Below, in pieces: positions 21,864 to 33,200 of a DNA stretch of 64,000 nt. Each line of letters begins with the position of its first letter. Position 1 is the first letter of the stretch. The position numbers and the translations under genes are program-made. The notes under the pieces are model-generated. The model was given only the letters and a program-made list of their open reading frames with translations. It did not search any database and was not told the origin of the DNA. The stretch comes from Anisodus tanguticus. Its lineage: Eukaryota > Streptophyta > Magnoliopsida > Solanales > Solanaceae. The stretch is from positions 57,902,653-57,966,652 of the forward strand of contig CM067543.1 of the NCBI GenBank assembly GCA_034509755.1. Reading direction: 5' to 3'.

Positions 21864-22904
21864 TCATCTAAAAAAATTATACGAACTAGGCACGAGACTA
21901 CTCACTTTAGCAAATGGAAATTGGAATTCATCAAAAATAATATGGCGGCTAATTATGATTATATTAGACGACAAAACAAAATATTTGTAACCACGATGAT
22001 TATACGGATAACCCAAAAACACACAAGCGGTAGAACGGGCTTGAAGTTTGTTAATTGTAGTTGACGGAAATAGTGGATAACATAAACATCCAAAGACCCT
22101 AAGATGTGAATATGAATGATTCTTATTATAGAGGATTTTAAGAGGAGATGCATATGCCAATCCTTTGGTAGGAAGTATGTTAAGGAGATAAGTAGCCATT
22201 TGTAGAGCATGATGCCAAAAAGAATGGGGTACAGAAGCATGGACCAACAAAGTTTGGACAATATTATTTATTGTACGAATTTTGCGTTCGGCTTTCCTAT
22301 TTTGTGAGGACGTATGAGGACAAGAGAAATGAAAAACTATGCCATTAGCATCACAAAAATCCCGAAACAACCCATTATCATATTCTTTACCATTATCACA
22401 TTGAATATTTTTTATTTTCCAGTTGAATTGGATACGGATGAATGCTCTAAATTTTAAGAATGTGGAGAAAACTTGTGATTTTTTCGCTAACGGAAAGGTC
22501 CATAAAAAATTAGAATAATCATCCAAAAATATAACATAATAACGATGGCCCACATAACTGAGAACGGGAGAAGTCTATAAATTGTTATGAATAATATCAA
22601 AAGACATCAAAGTACGAGACTGAGAGGCTACAAATGGTAATCTAACATATTTTTCTAAAGGACATGAATGACAACTTGGAGTACTACGTGTACCCTTACA
22701 AGAAATAAAATTATTTTTATGCAAAGAATTAACAATAGACGACCCAGGGTGACCCAAATGTGCATGCCACAAGGAAGGAGCTAGAGCTGCAAAAGTCGAT
22801 GGCAAGGCTTGACTCGAGAGACTGGAGGCGGGAGTGATTGAATAAATATCTCCCCTACTATTGCATCTCATGAGAGGTATCCCCGTTTTCAAATCCTTCA
22901 CAGA
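21864..22904 (-). pseudogene. Copia B pre-integrase and integrase (broken)
   Basis: 22901-22575: GAG-pre-integrase with HLGHPGSSIVNSLHKNN and the zinc-binding H/C residues (HLGH, CHSC), then a stop. 22553-21864: integrase core with catalytic residues visible as D in FLDDYS, D in QCDNGKEYDN and E in RKAERKIRT (D-D-E). C-terminal markers SHLRVFGCLCYPLF and CVFLGYPYNHRGYK follow. One stop separates the two pieces. Confidence 0.9.
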
Positions 22905-24270
22905 AAAATCAAAAGGATCAAAATTAACAGAAACTCAATTATCAGTGGTGAATTTTCAGACATACACCAAATTTTTAATTATGTTAGGGGCATGAATGCA
23001 TTTTTCAAAACAAGAGGTGGATGTGGGGGAGACAAAGTTGTATTACCGTAACCACGAATTGGAATTGTATGGCCATTACCAATAATAATGCCACGATTTT
23101 TGCTCAAATTGGAATAAGATGAGAGAGTAACTTGATCGGACGTCATGTGAGAAGTGGCGTTGATGTCTATGTACCAATTCACTTTTGGAGGATTTAATCT
23201 AAGTGTATGCATGACGGCATCAATATTGGTGGGTGTCAGCATCAAATTTGGGCCCGCAGCATGGAAGGACTGGTGGGGTCGAGGCCCGTGTACACCGGAC
23301 TGCTGACCCAAGAAATTGGGCCTGTTATTGGGCTGGATCGGGGTCCAAGGTGGCTAAAAATAACTGGGAGGAGGGCAATAGGCAGTACTAGGCCACTGGT
23401 CCAGGCCCACTTCCACGGGGCCCAAGGATGGGACCAGGCCGGCTGGGGCCTAGAACCCCGAGGCCCACCCCCGGTGTTGGTACTATTCCCGCCGGTGGTG
23501 CCACTATTGTTGCTGCCATAATTTTTGCCATTATTTTTACGGTTTTGACCCTTCTTTCCGTCACCGTTGTTGCAGTTTTGACCCGAATTGTCAACAAACC
23601 AGTAAGAGTTATTGGATGAAGTCATCATCACCATAGAACTGGCGCCGGTAGTCGCCTTTTTTGCCAAGCTGGCTTCTTCTAACGTGAGCATCGAACGAGC
23701 TTGATAAAAAATGGGGAAGCAGATTACTTTGACGAAGGAGAGTCCCAACGCCATTATAGGCCTCAGATAGGCCTGCAACCATTTGTAGAACAAGACGTTA
23801 TTGGTAACAGGCGCCCCAAAGTTACAAAGTTGGTCTGTCAATTCCTTGAGTCATTTACAATAGGCCGAAGCATTCGGGAAATCTTCCATGCTTACTTGTG
23901 AAAACTCTTGCTCAAGGGTGACAACTCAGAAATGTTGGTTGTCCTGGAATATATCACGCAATCTATTCTAGGTAGTCATAGCCGTAGTGTCTGGTTCAAT
24001 AATCGTCTGTAAAAGGTCAGTAGAAATAGTGGAGTAAATCCACTGAAGGACAGTAGCATCAAGAGTGATCCATAACTAAGGATCCCCCGCGGGTAGAGGG
24101 ACAACAGAAAGAATTATGTGATGGAGGACTTGATGTGAGATTACGTGAATTTTGAACAATTCTGCCCACGTCGCATATTGGACGTTCTCTATCTCAAGAA
24201 CAATAGAGATGTGATTCTTAATATTGGAAACAGTAAGGACAGGATGAAACACATTCCTTGACGTAGACAT
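22905..24270 (-). pseudogene. Copia B gag and protease (broken)
   Basis: Gag begins at MSTSRNVFHPVLTVSNIKNH (ATG at 24267), then runs into a stop near 24076 and frame changes; the middle part is read as TDQLCNFGAPVTNNVL from 23841. A Gly/Asn-rich stretch (about 23480-23590) takes the usual place of a CCHC knuckle, which I do not see. Protease: WYIDINATSHMTSDQ (about 23180) has IDINAT where D-T/S-G-A-T/S is expected, so the active-site Gly is lost. The Gag core and spacing match elements A and C. Confidence 0.85.
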
Positions 24271-24400
24271 AACGAAAGAACAATAGGTGAATGAGAGATT
24301 TGGAAGAAAAATTGGGAAGAGAGGAACTAAACGTTGCACGGTTGCCGAGAATTTGACACGAAAACTGAGGCAGCGGAAGAGAGAAAAATCGGTAGAAGCA

Positions 24401-24418
24401 CCTAGACTTCTGATACCA
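24401..24418 (-). promoter_or_regulatory. Primer-binding site of Copia B
   Basis: TGGTATCAGAAGTCTAGG directly follows the 5' LTR end. Its first 10 bases complement the 3' end of plant initiator tRNA-Met. The same sequence follows the LTR at 48053. Confidence 0.85.
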
Positions 24419-24716
24419 TGAAAGAAATAATCCTTTGATTATGTTCATTAATGAATGAGTATATATACAATTTACAATTTCCATAATATGGAAAATTCTA
24501 TTCCTATTCTACTCCCAAAACTCTATTCTATTTGTACAAGAATTATATAATTATGGTAAGTGTACAATGCTAATTATATACAAAAACTTATTACCAAAAA
24601 TATAATATACACGGTGTGTATACCGTGTATATCACGGTCTCCCAATTATCTTAGATTTCCGTGATATACACGGCATACACAAGATAATATATCATGTATA
24701 TTATGGTATATTTTTA
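24419..24716 (-). repeat. 5' LTR of Copia B
   Basis: 298 bp with the full nested palindrome (about 24600-24705). The outer end reads 'tatttttaGATAC', so the last bases of the canonical TTTTCACA edge are mutated or lost. Confidence 0.92.
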
Positions 24717-24721
24717 GATAC

Positions 24722-26463
24722 AAATCCATGTTGGTCGGGTCATGTAGATAGCGTTGAAATCAGATTGGTTGGGTCATTGGATACCAAATAATGAATGATT
24801 CCCAACATCAAACAAAAGGTAGATGGAGTGTTATGATACACGTAATTAATAAAAGGTTTCGATTTCGAGACTTGAAAATAAAAAAGAATCCTATAGGAAA
24901 CGCTTTCCTTTTAACAATCTTACGTGGAAAATCTAAATTAATTGGAGTATTGGACCCGACACGACCAGAATCTAAATTAGTACATTTAATGTGTATCAAA
25001 TATCGAATAGTTATATCAAAATATATAAAAATAAGTAGATGGACTGACCATTATACTCTCCTCCTGCCAAGTTCATCTTCATTATCCAAACACTGCTAGA
25101 GAAGAATATATTCTTAGCAATTCCTTTCTTTATATTTGCGAGTACTTATTTGTGTTTGGTGTTTATATTAAATTAAATAATTTAAATTTATTTTTATAAT
25201 TAAGAATTAATATATATATATATTAAATTTTTCCCTTTATATTTATCTATAGTAGTATTTGAAAAAAGGAAAACTCAAAGGAAGTTTACTCCTGTCCTAA
25301 TGAGGCAAATTTGGGACATTGAAGGGGTAATGGACTTGAAATCTCAATTGAGGTAATTATCATTAATTTTCTAACTTAAGTATCTACAAAATTATAACAA
25401 TTCATAGCCTAAGTTAAATTATTCATTAACAAGTTAGATTCAAAGTATGCTCCTTACTTGAATGTGCGTATATTTATAGGATGAATCCCAGGTTGTTTTT
25501 GTTTGCTGAAAAGTTTTGGAATAACCTTGAAAACTTGTTTGAGTAATTTTTTTTAATGAAAAATACAATAACAAAAAAATTAGTGTAATCCCACAAAGTG
25601 TAGTTAAAAAAATTAGTGTAATCTCATAAAGTGTAGTCTTGAAAAGGGTAGATTGTACGCAGACCTTATCCCTACCTTGAAAGATAAGAAGATTGTTTTT
25701 TTTAATAAAAAATATTCCAGAATTTTTCTCTCAAAGATTATAAGTCCAAAATATTGTCATATCTCTTCACTAGGAAAAAAAAACAGAATTCCGTCTTCTT
25801 TATTCTCGAAAAACTCCAATCTTGTGCAAGTAAAAGAAAACATAGGACGAAAATCCTTCTTTTTTTCTTTTTAGTACAAATATATCTGGTCCGTTGTAAT
25901 TCCCATTCGCGTAGGAACATTAGAGAAAGCAACATTCCCTTAAGATTTTTTATTATTATTATCTAAGTATCACCCCGAGACCTATAATTAACGCCCGTAG
26001 AAAAATAAGTTAATGGAATAATAATATTTTTGGTTCCTCAATTATTGATAAATTATGATTTTGGTCATTGTGATATCTAATGAAATACACTTAACCTTCA
26101 ATTAATCAAAATTGGTGTTTTTAGTTCCTTTATGTAAGAAGCATGTTGTATCTGAGTAACATTACATTTAACATAACAATTGGACAATTAAGTGATGAAA
26201 CAACTAATGATTATGAAAATTTTATGAATATTCACTAGTGAAGGAATTAAAACTGTACACTCCAATTAACCAAAGGTTAAATATAATTAATCGAATATCA
26301 TCTAAATTAGAATTTATCAATAAGGACCAAAAATAAATAAATAAATAAATAGAGAAATAAATTTTTTCCTTATTTCGGTATCCATATTGAAACCCGATTA
26401 TATTTAGATTCGCGCCGCATAAAGCACCATTCAAAAAAACACTCCTACGAAGAATTTTTTATA
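24722..26463. other. Non-coding sequence with SINE and LINE-tail remnants
   Basis: About 24815-25060 resembles a diverged tRNA-derived SINE ('tttcgatttcgagact' as B box, 'cttacgtggaaaatc', 'ggagtattggacccgac'). About 25565-25690 is a minus-orientation RTE LINE/SINE tail ('gattgtacgcagaccttatc') with its terminal 'ttagtgtaatc.cacaaagtgtag' box duplicated in tandem. The rest, to 26463, shows no gene. Confidence 0.5.
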
Positions 26464-29400
26464 CCTAAAACTAGAGCTGGCCAGTGGGCCGGGCTCGGGT
26501 CTGACGGGCCGGGCTCGGGTCTGACGGGCCGGGTTGGGGCGGGACGGGTGAAGGGGACGGGATCGCTTTGGCGGGATTTGCCGAAGTCCCATCCCGATCC
26601 CGATCCCATCGGAATCGGGCCGGGGCGGGATCGGGTCGGGGGGGATCGGGATCGGGTTCCGGTTTTTTTTTTTTTTTTTTTACATGTGTATAAAAAAACT
26701 CAATAATTAAACAAGACAAGATAGTGTAATAAAAACATCCCAAGACTGTTTTTGTGCCTCTTATATTATTTAATAGACATATGATTTTTTTGTAATACAA
26801 ATACAATTGTCGAAATTGCAACTTTGTGGTGTTGTCCAAAAGTTGCAAATTACATAATAAAATTGCAATTAAAAAAAATACATTCTTAAAAAAACCTGTT
26901 CTAATTGCTTGATAATTTCGTGTGGTTCTTCGGTTGGAATTGGTATTTGTTGGTCAAATTGATCAACGTCGCTTCCACCACCTTCGAATAAGATTTCGTT
27001 GTAGTTTTCGTCTTCTTCTTCGTTGATCTCCGGTTGACCACACCTTCTCCGCTCCGCTCGTATCCAATCTCTGAATAATACTGCAATTTCCAAGCCGTCT
27101 TCGGCTAATGAGTGTCTGTGGTCTCCTATTTGATATCTGCCGGCAGAAAAAGCGCTTTCAGACGCAGTTGATGACGCTTGAATGTTCAAAACATCTCGGG
27201 CTATCATTGAAAGTGTCAGAAAGGTCTTCTCATTCCCCCTCCAGTATTCCGGCAAGTCTTCATGTCCATCTTCATTGATAACTTCTTGGTACGGTACAGA
27301 ACTCTGCAAAACAAAAATATCAAACTCGCTAATTTGGTTAGTAGCGGTATGACCACGCATTCTATTTCTGAGGCTTTCAATATTAGCCGCAGAAACAGCA
27401 TGTCTTTTGTGATGTTGTGTTGAAGATGAAGAAGATGGTATGGAAGTCGATAGGTTACTAGCACTTTCTTGTTGGTAAAACCTATATATTTTTTTGCATT
27501 GGTCTTCTACGCTAGACAACACTTCTTCTTTAGTTTGTTCTATAGGTGGTGGGTGATTTGAATTTTTTGGACTTGGAGGTGGTAGTACTTCTATACAATC
27601 GTAAATAGTTTCAATAAGTGATTTAGTACCGTCTATTTTATTAGTCATATTTAATACAACACCAATAATATAAATAATGGGAATAGAAATAAAATATTTT
27701 TTTATTTTGATAAACATTTTTTAATAGTTGCAATATAAGTTGGTTTTTCCATATATTCACTAAGTAATAAAAATATTAGAGTTATATAAAACAACATAGT
27801 TGAAATAGTAGGATAATATATACCGGAAAATTCTTTTGTTGCTTGAAAAAAATTCTCTAAAAATACAATAAGTTCGAAATTTTTTACCCAATCACTATCT
27901 ACAACCATATCAGCTGGATTTTGATTATGAGAGTTAAAAAATAAAGTTATAGGTTTTCTATAGTCATAAGCAACAAGTAGTTGCTCGTATAAAGAATTCC
28001 ACCTAGTGGATACTTCTTATGGAATTTTTCTATAAGGTAGTCCACAATCGTGACAAGTTTTTTTATATTCTTTTCTTCGTTGTATTTTATTACTTTTAAA
28101 AATAAAATTTATAGCAAATTGTATTTTACTAAGAATGTCTTCAAAAAGTGATAGACCATCATTTACAATTAAGTTATATATATGGCACACACATTTTATA
28201 TGAAAATGATATGGAAAAGATGGAGTTAAACTATTTTTAAAAATTGTAATATCGTAATTGTTAGAGGAAGTGTTATCTAATGTAATAGTCATAATTTTAT
28301 CGGTTATTCCATAATAATGACACACTTGATAAATATTTTCTGCAATAAAAGTATCAGTGTGCCTATTATATATATATCTATACGCTAAGATACGTTTTTG
28401 CATAGACCATTTATAATCTATCAAATGACAAGTTACCGTTAAATAATCATGACCATTAGTACTACGGCCTATATCAGAAGTGATAGCCACTTTGTCATTA
28501 AAATGATATAATGAATAACGTAAATATTGTTGATATTCATGTGCGAATTTAAATACATCTCTCTTAACAGTTGATCTAGGAAAGCCGTTAAAAGCAGGAT
28601 TATATATATATCTAATGTAATGAATAAAATCGGGAGATGAAGGAAATGAAAAAGGCAAACCCTCCACAACAACTAATTTTGATATTGCTTCCCCATCTCT
28701 ATGTTTATTGTATTTAGGGCCTACAATCCCCCCTGTCATAGGGTTAATTTGACCATGTACATGGTCCGGGACAGTATCAGTATGTGAACCTTGTCCCGAT
28801 GGAGCGGACGTTTGCGCACCCGGTTTTGAAGCATGGTATTGGGCATACCTAGTTGGATGAGCCCTTACTACGTGTCTCATTAAACCCCCCGTCCCACCAT
28901 GACCTTTTCCAGTTTTAAATTTTAAAACATCTTTACAAATTTTACATCTAGCTACTTGATTCTCTACGTCCCTGTCAAAAACTATCAATGCATCTGATTT
29001 TAATGTTCGTTTTGCTGGACCTCGTCTCATACTAGGGGGAATAGGAGGCATTTCAGTTGAATGTGCACTAGTGGGTGTGTCGTCATTTACATTAGTGGGT
29101 GTATCATCTAGATCATCGTCTAAATTAAAGTCTTCTTGAGTCCAGAAAGTAGCTCCTCGTCTAAATCTAATGGTATTATAGAAAAATGTTCAGTATCAAC
29201 AAAATCATCATGTGTAGGAATAGGATGACTAGAAGAAGTACCATTGCTCTTGTTGCCATTACTAGAAGAAGCACCCTTACCCTTAAATATACCTCTTAAT
29301 CCTTTCATTCTAATTATGATAATAAATAATTAAAGATAATAAATTTTAGTGCGCTAAATAAAATAAACAGACAATAATAATTTAATGAAGGAACGAATGT

Positions 29401-29906
29401 ACCAAACGCCGACGTGTAATCGAGAGGTTGAAAATTGAAACTTTGCTCGATGGAAGATCCTCAAGCTAGTTGCCAACTTCACTCCCAATTCCCAAATGAA
29501 TAAATAAAATTGAATATTTAGTAAACAATGTAGACTTGTAGATAGATATATTGAGAGATTAGAGAGATTGTAGGAAGATTTGTGATAAAGATGAAGAGAA
29601 AATGAGTTATTTATAGTTGAAAAATTGGGTTAAAGTGTAAATATAATAACTTATGGGTTAAAAATAAATATTAAGGGTAGGGGGTTGGGGGAGGCCAAAA
29701 ATGACCGTTGCACAACGGTTATTTTTGTAAATGGAGGGTTACGGGCGGGATCGGATGGGGATTGGCGAGACTGGGGCGGGCTGGGACGAGTCGGGTCGAG
29801 ACATTGTCCCGTCCCGATTCGAATCCCAATATCAATTTTTCTTTTAATTACGCGAGTTCGGGCCGGGACCGGACCGTCCGGCCCATTGGCCAGCTCTAAC
29901 TTAAAC
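26464..29906 (-). mobile_element. hAT transposon with decayed transposase (3.4 kb)
   Basis: Termini TAGAGCTGGCCAGTGGGCC (from 26472) and, read inward from 29898, TAGAGCTGGCCAATGGGCC form inverted repeats with one mismatch over the first 19 bp. The outer 8-mers CCTAAAAC and ACTTAAAC agree at 6 of 8 positions, consistent with an aged 8-bp target duplication. Both subterminal regions are GC-rich with repeated GGGCCGGG/CGGGTCGG words; the left one has a 20-bp unit repeated from 26494. The transposase runs on the minus strand. The element ends 350 bp upstream of the TM9 start codon. Confidence 0.9.
26869..29308 (-). pseudogene. hAT transposase with BED zinc finger (broken)
   Basis: N to C: 29308-29120 N-terminal Ser-rich piece, then a frameshift. 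29051-28017: BED finger (CKICKDVLKF then HVVRAHPTRY; C-x2-C and H-x-x-x-H ligands visible) and the first part of the RNase H-like fold (VAITSDIGRS, ITLDNTSSNN), ending at an in-frame stop (28017-28019). The same frame continues, EVSTRWNSLYEQLLVAYDY, to 27702. A further frameshift near 27717 leads into 27717-26869, which holds the C-terminal dimerisation domain (YWRGNEKTFLTLSMIARDVL, STASESAFSAGR, EIAVLFRDWI) and an acidic tail. At least three lesions make it non-functional. Closest in style to the Ac-like plant hAT transposases (RICESLEEPER group). Confidence 0.92.
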
Positions 29907-30142
29907 CCAAGACCTTAAACTTCTGGTTAACGTAGCAACAACCTCATTTGCAAATAATATTAAGTTGACGAGCCGCGTTCTTCTTCCTAACATCCGTTCA
30001 CAAGTCTACATTGTTTTAAACTTCACTCTCTCCATTAAGCGCGTGAGGAAAACACTAACTAGTCTAGTAACTAAATAGTAAATACTACCTCTCCTCCATA
30101 TCCATTTCCCCATTTCTTTTCTCAGGGAGATCGAGATCTGTG

Positions 30143-30180
30143 CTCCCCCCACCCCCACCCCCACCCCCACCCCACTCCCC
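30143..30180. repeat. (CCCCCA)n tract in the TM9 5' leader
   Basis: About six C5A units on the plus strand, 70-105 bp before the ATG at 30248, probably in the 5' UTR or core promoter. Confidence 0.85.
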
Positions 30181-30247
30181 CCAATATATACACTCACAAT
30201 TGTATTGTATTATAAACAACATTGATATCGTGAAGGAAATAGAGAAG

Positions 30248-33200
30248 ATGACGTGGTACGTCGTCGTTTTGCTGATTGTTAGCTTTGTATCGCCGGTGAG
30301 ATCGGACGGTTCAGATCATAAGTATAAAGCCGGAGATCCAGTTCCTCTTTATGCTAATAAAGTAGGTCCTTTCCATAATCCAAGGTAATTAATTATAACT
30401 AATTAATTAAGTTATCGCTATTAGATCTCTTTAATTAACATTGTATTCTCTTTCGCATGATCGGAGCTATAGAATCTATGTGATTTATCGTTGAAATGTA
30501 GTAGTGTTGATTTTATTGTGCTTAGAAAGTTGTCGGTGGTTATAAAAATGAACGATTTCTGTTGAACTACGTGATGTTTGTGTGTGAGCTGATTTACTTA
30601 TTGTACAATGTAGAAAGAGCTAAGATTTGGTGAAATTGAGATCTCTTTATTGTTGGGATTACTAAGAATTAGTTGGTGTCTTGGTGATAGTTCAGTTAAT
30701 AAATGCAAACTCTGATAGTGACGTTAGGAAACGCAAACACATGATAATTCAGGTAGTAAACACGCAATAATGTGATACTTCACGTGTGTTTTTGACCATT
30801 ATATCTTATAAAAATGAATGATTTTTGTTGAACTACGTGATGCTTGTGTCTGATAAATAGTTGGTGATAGTTTAGGTAGTAAATGCAAATAACTGATAGT
30901 TTAGATAGGAAACTCGCAGTAAAGTGATACTTCAGGTGTGTTTTTTACCATTATCTCTAATAAAAATGCATGATTTTTTGTTGAGCTATGTGATGCGTGT
31001 GTTTTGAGCTGATTTACTTATTGTACAATGCAGAAAGAGCTAAGATTTGGTGAAATTGAGATCTCTTATTGCTATGATTCCTAAGTATTAGTTGATGATA
31101 GTTCAGGTAGGAAACGCAAACATCTCATAGTTCAGGTAGTACGCAAAAAAGTGATATTTGAGGTTTGTTTTTGACCATTATCTCTTATAAAAATGAAGGA
31201 TTTCTGTTGAAATACGTGATGCTTGTGTCTGATAAATATTCGTGGTAGTTCAGGTAGGAAATACAAATACAAAATACCTGATAGTTCAGGAAACTCGCAA
31301 AAAAGTGATACTTCAGGTGTGGTTTTGACCATTATCTCTTATAAAAATGAAAGAGTTCTGTTGAAATATGTGATGCTTGTGTTTGATAAATAGTTGGTGA
31401 TAGTTTAGGTAGTAAACGCAAATACCTGATAGTTCAGTTAGTAAAGTCGCAAAAATGTGATACTTCAGATGTGTTTTTGACTATTATCTCTTATAAAAAT
31501 GAAAGACGTCTGTTGAAATACGTGATGCGTGTGTGTGAGATGACCTACTTATTGTACAATGTAGAAAGTGCCAAGATTTGGTGAAATTGAGATCTCTTAT
31601 TGCTGTGACTCCATATTTGTGTCGGGATTAAGAGTTAGTTGGTGTTGATAAGCTTAAATTAAGTCTTTTTACGGTAGTTCTTTAGTCTAATTAGAATTTG
31701 TACATTCATGATGGAATAAGGGTGAGATTTAGAGAACCTCTAGTTTTAGAACTACTAATTTGCATTAGTAGTGATTGGATACAGATGATTTATAAATGTA
31801 GCTAATTTGAGATTGAGGTCTAGTTGGTTGATTGGTTGGTCTTTTTAACTGAAACTTGGATTACAGTTCACTGGGGGCCTTTGACCTATGACAAGGCTGA
31901 TTGCATTTATTTTCTGATTTGCAAGGCCTAGCTTTTGTTACTCTCTTATAAGCGCCATTCTCACCTACAGCCCTGTAAATAAGCTAGTTGATGCAAATCT
32001 AATGCGCAAATGTTGAGGCTTAGATGGTATTATATTTCCTGTGTGTAGCAAGCTCTAGTTATTAATACTCAAGTGTACATGTTGGTGCATACAAATGTGT
32101 ATGCTTGCGACTCTTCTGAAGATTGTTAAAAAGATCAAATAAAATGACAGTGCCCCCTCCCGCTCTTCACTTCCTTCTTAGTTTGATCCTTAATAAGATT
32201 GATTTCTAGTTGGTCTATCTACCATTCTAATAGGTGTGTATTTGTCTATACACACACACACACATATATGAAGAGGAGTTAGTTATATAAGTTACCACAG
32301 GACTTATAAACATCTCTCATGAGGATATTTATGCTATGGATAGCAATTTTGTGTGGAAATTAATAAATAAAAGAGTCAGTTCCATCCTTGGCATGTTACA
32401 GCAAATTTAACTAAAGGAACAAAGCCAAACGTGATATAAATTGTAGATGGTGTACTTATCAAAACAGGAAAGAAAATGTTACCTTCTTTAAAAAAAAGCC
32501 GGAAAAGAAAAGATTATAAAAAATAGAGCAATGTACTATAGTAACTTTCGCACCAAATATTTTGCACAAGTAGTGATACTGAATCTGTAAACAGTCACTA
32601 CTTCTCTTGTCCTGTAACAAATCGGTGGTAGTAATAATAGTGAGGAAACTTTTAATTGCCATGTCATTTTTTTTCCAGGAGTTTTGATGTTCAAACTCCC
32701 TTTGATGTTCAAGTTTTTTGGAAAGAAATAGTTGCCTATGTCTTTTTTTCATGAGTTTTGACGTTCAAGTTCCCTTTGATGTTCAAATTCTTTGGAAAGA
32801 AATAGTTGCCTATGGCTCTGCATATATCATATATGAACATGTCTCTGTTCTGCGTTTTTTAAAATTATTTGGGTAATAACTGATTGCTTGTTATGTTTTG
32901 GATTATCCTTCCAGTGAAACATACCGGTTCTTTGATCTTCCTTTTTGTACTCCAGGTATGTAACTATTGTTCGTAAGTTTCCTTTCTTAAGTTACCGCGT
33001 AGACTTTAAGTTTTAATTTACCGAGGGATGTTTTGCAGATCATGTGAAAGAGAAAAAGGAAGCTCTTGGTGAGGTCTTGAATGGTGACCGATTGGTCAGT
33101 GCCCCTTACAAGCTTGACTTTTTGTACGACAAGGACTCAGAAATAGTTTGCAAGAAGAAGTTGTCCAAGGAAGAAGTTTCTCAATTCCGCAGCGCTGTTG

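Larger units (their letters stand above)
19695..24721 (-). mobile_element. Full-length Copia element B (5.0 kb) with GATAC target duplication
   Basis: LTRs at 19700-19982 and 24419-24716 enclose 4.4 kb read on the minus strand. GATAC occurs at 19695-19699 and 24717-24721, the 5-bp duplication expected of an LTR element. Primer-binding site: TGGTATCAGAAGTCTAGG on the minus strand (24418-24401), matching initiator tRNA-Met use. Gene order is gag, protease, integrase, RT, RNase H, which is Copia order. Several stops and frameshifts break gag-pol, so it is non-autonomous today. The LTRs differ by a deletion in the palindrome region (19700 copy) and a lost CACA terminus (24716 end). Confidence 0.93.

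Noticed and set aside
24717..24721. Target duplication for Copia A at its own ends
   Set aside because: Only element B has matching GATAC flanks; A's 5' edge is rearranged so no duplication can be judged.
26471..26848. 125-codon Pro/Arg/Asp-rich frame
   Set aside because: It reads through the hAT subterminal GC repeats and has no domain; the transposase lies further in.
30140..30247. Upstream in-frame ATG for the TM9 gene
   Set aside because: It would add a poly-Pro stretch from the CCCCCA repeat before the signal peptide, which the family lacks; ATG 30248 gives a normal signal peptide.
30530..31640. CRISPR-like array
   Set aside because: Eukaryotic intron with diverged units of 150-265 bp and no short identical repeats or unique spacers.
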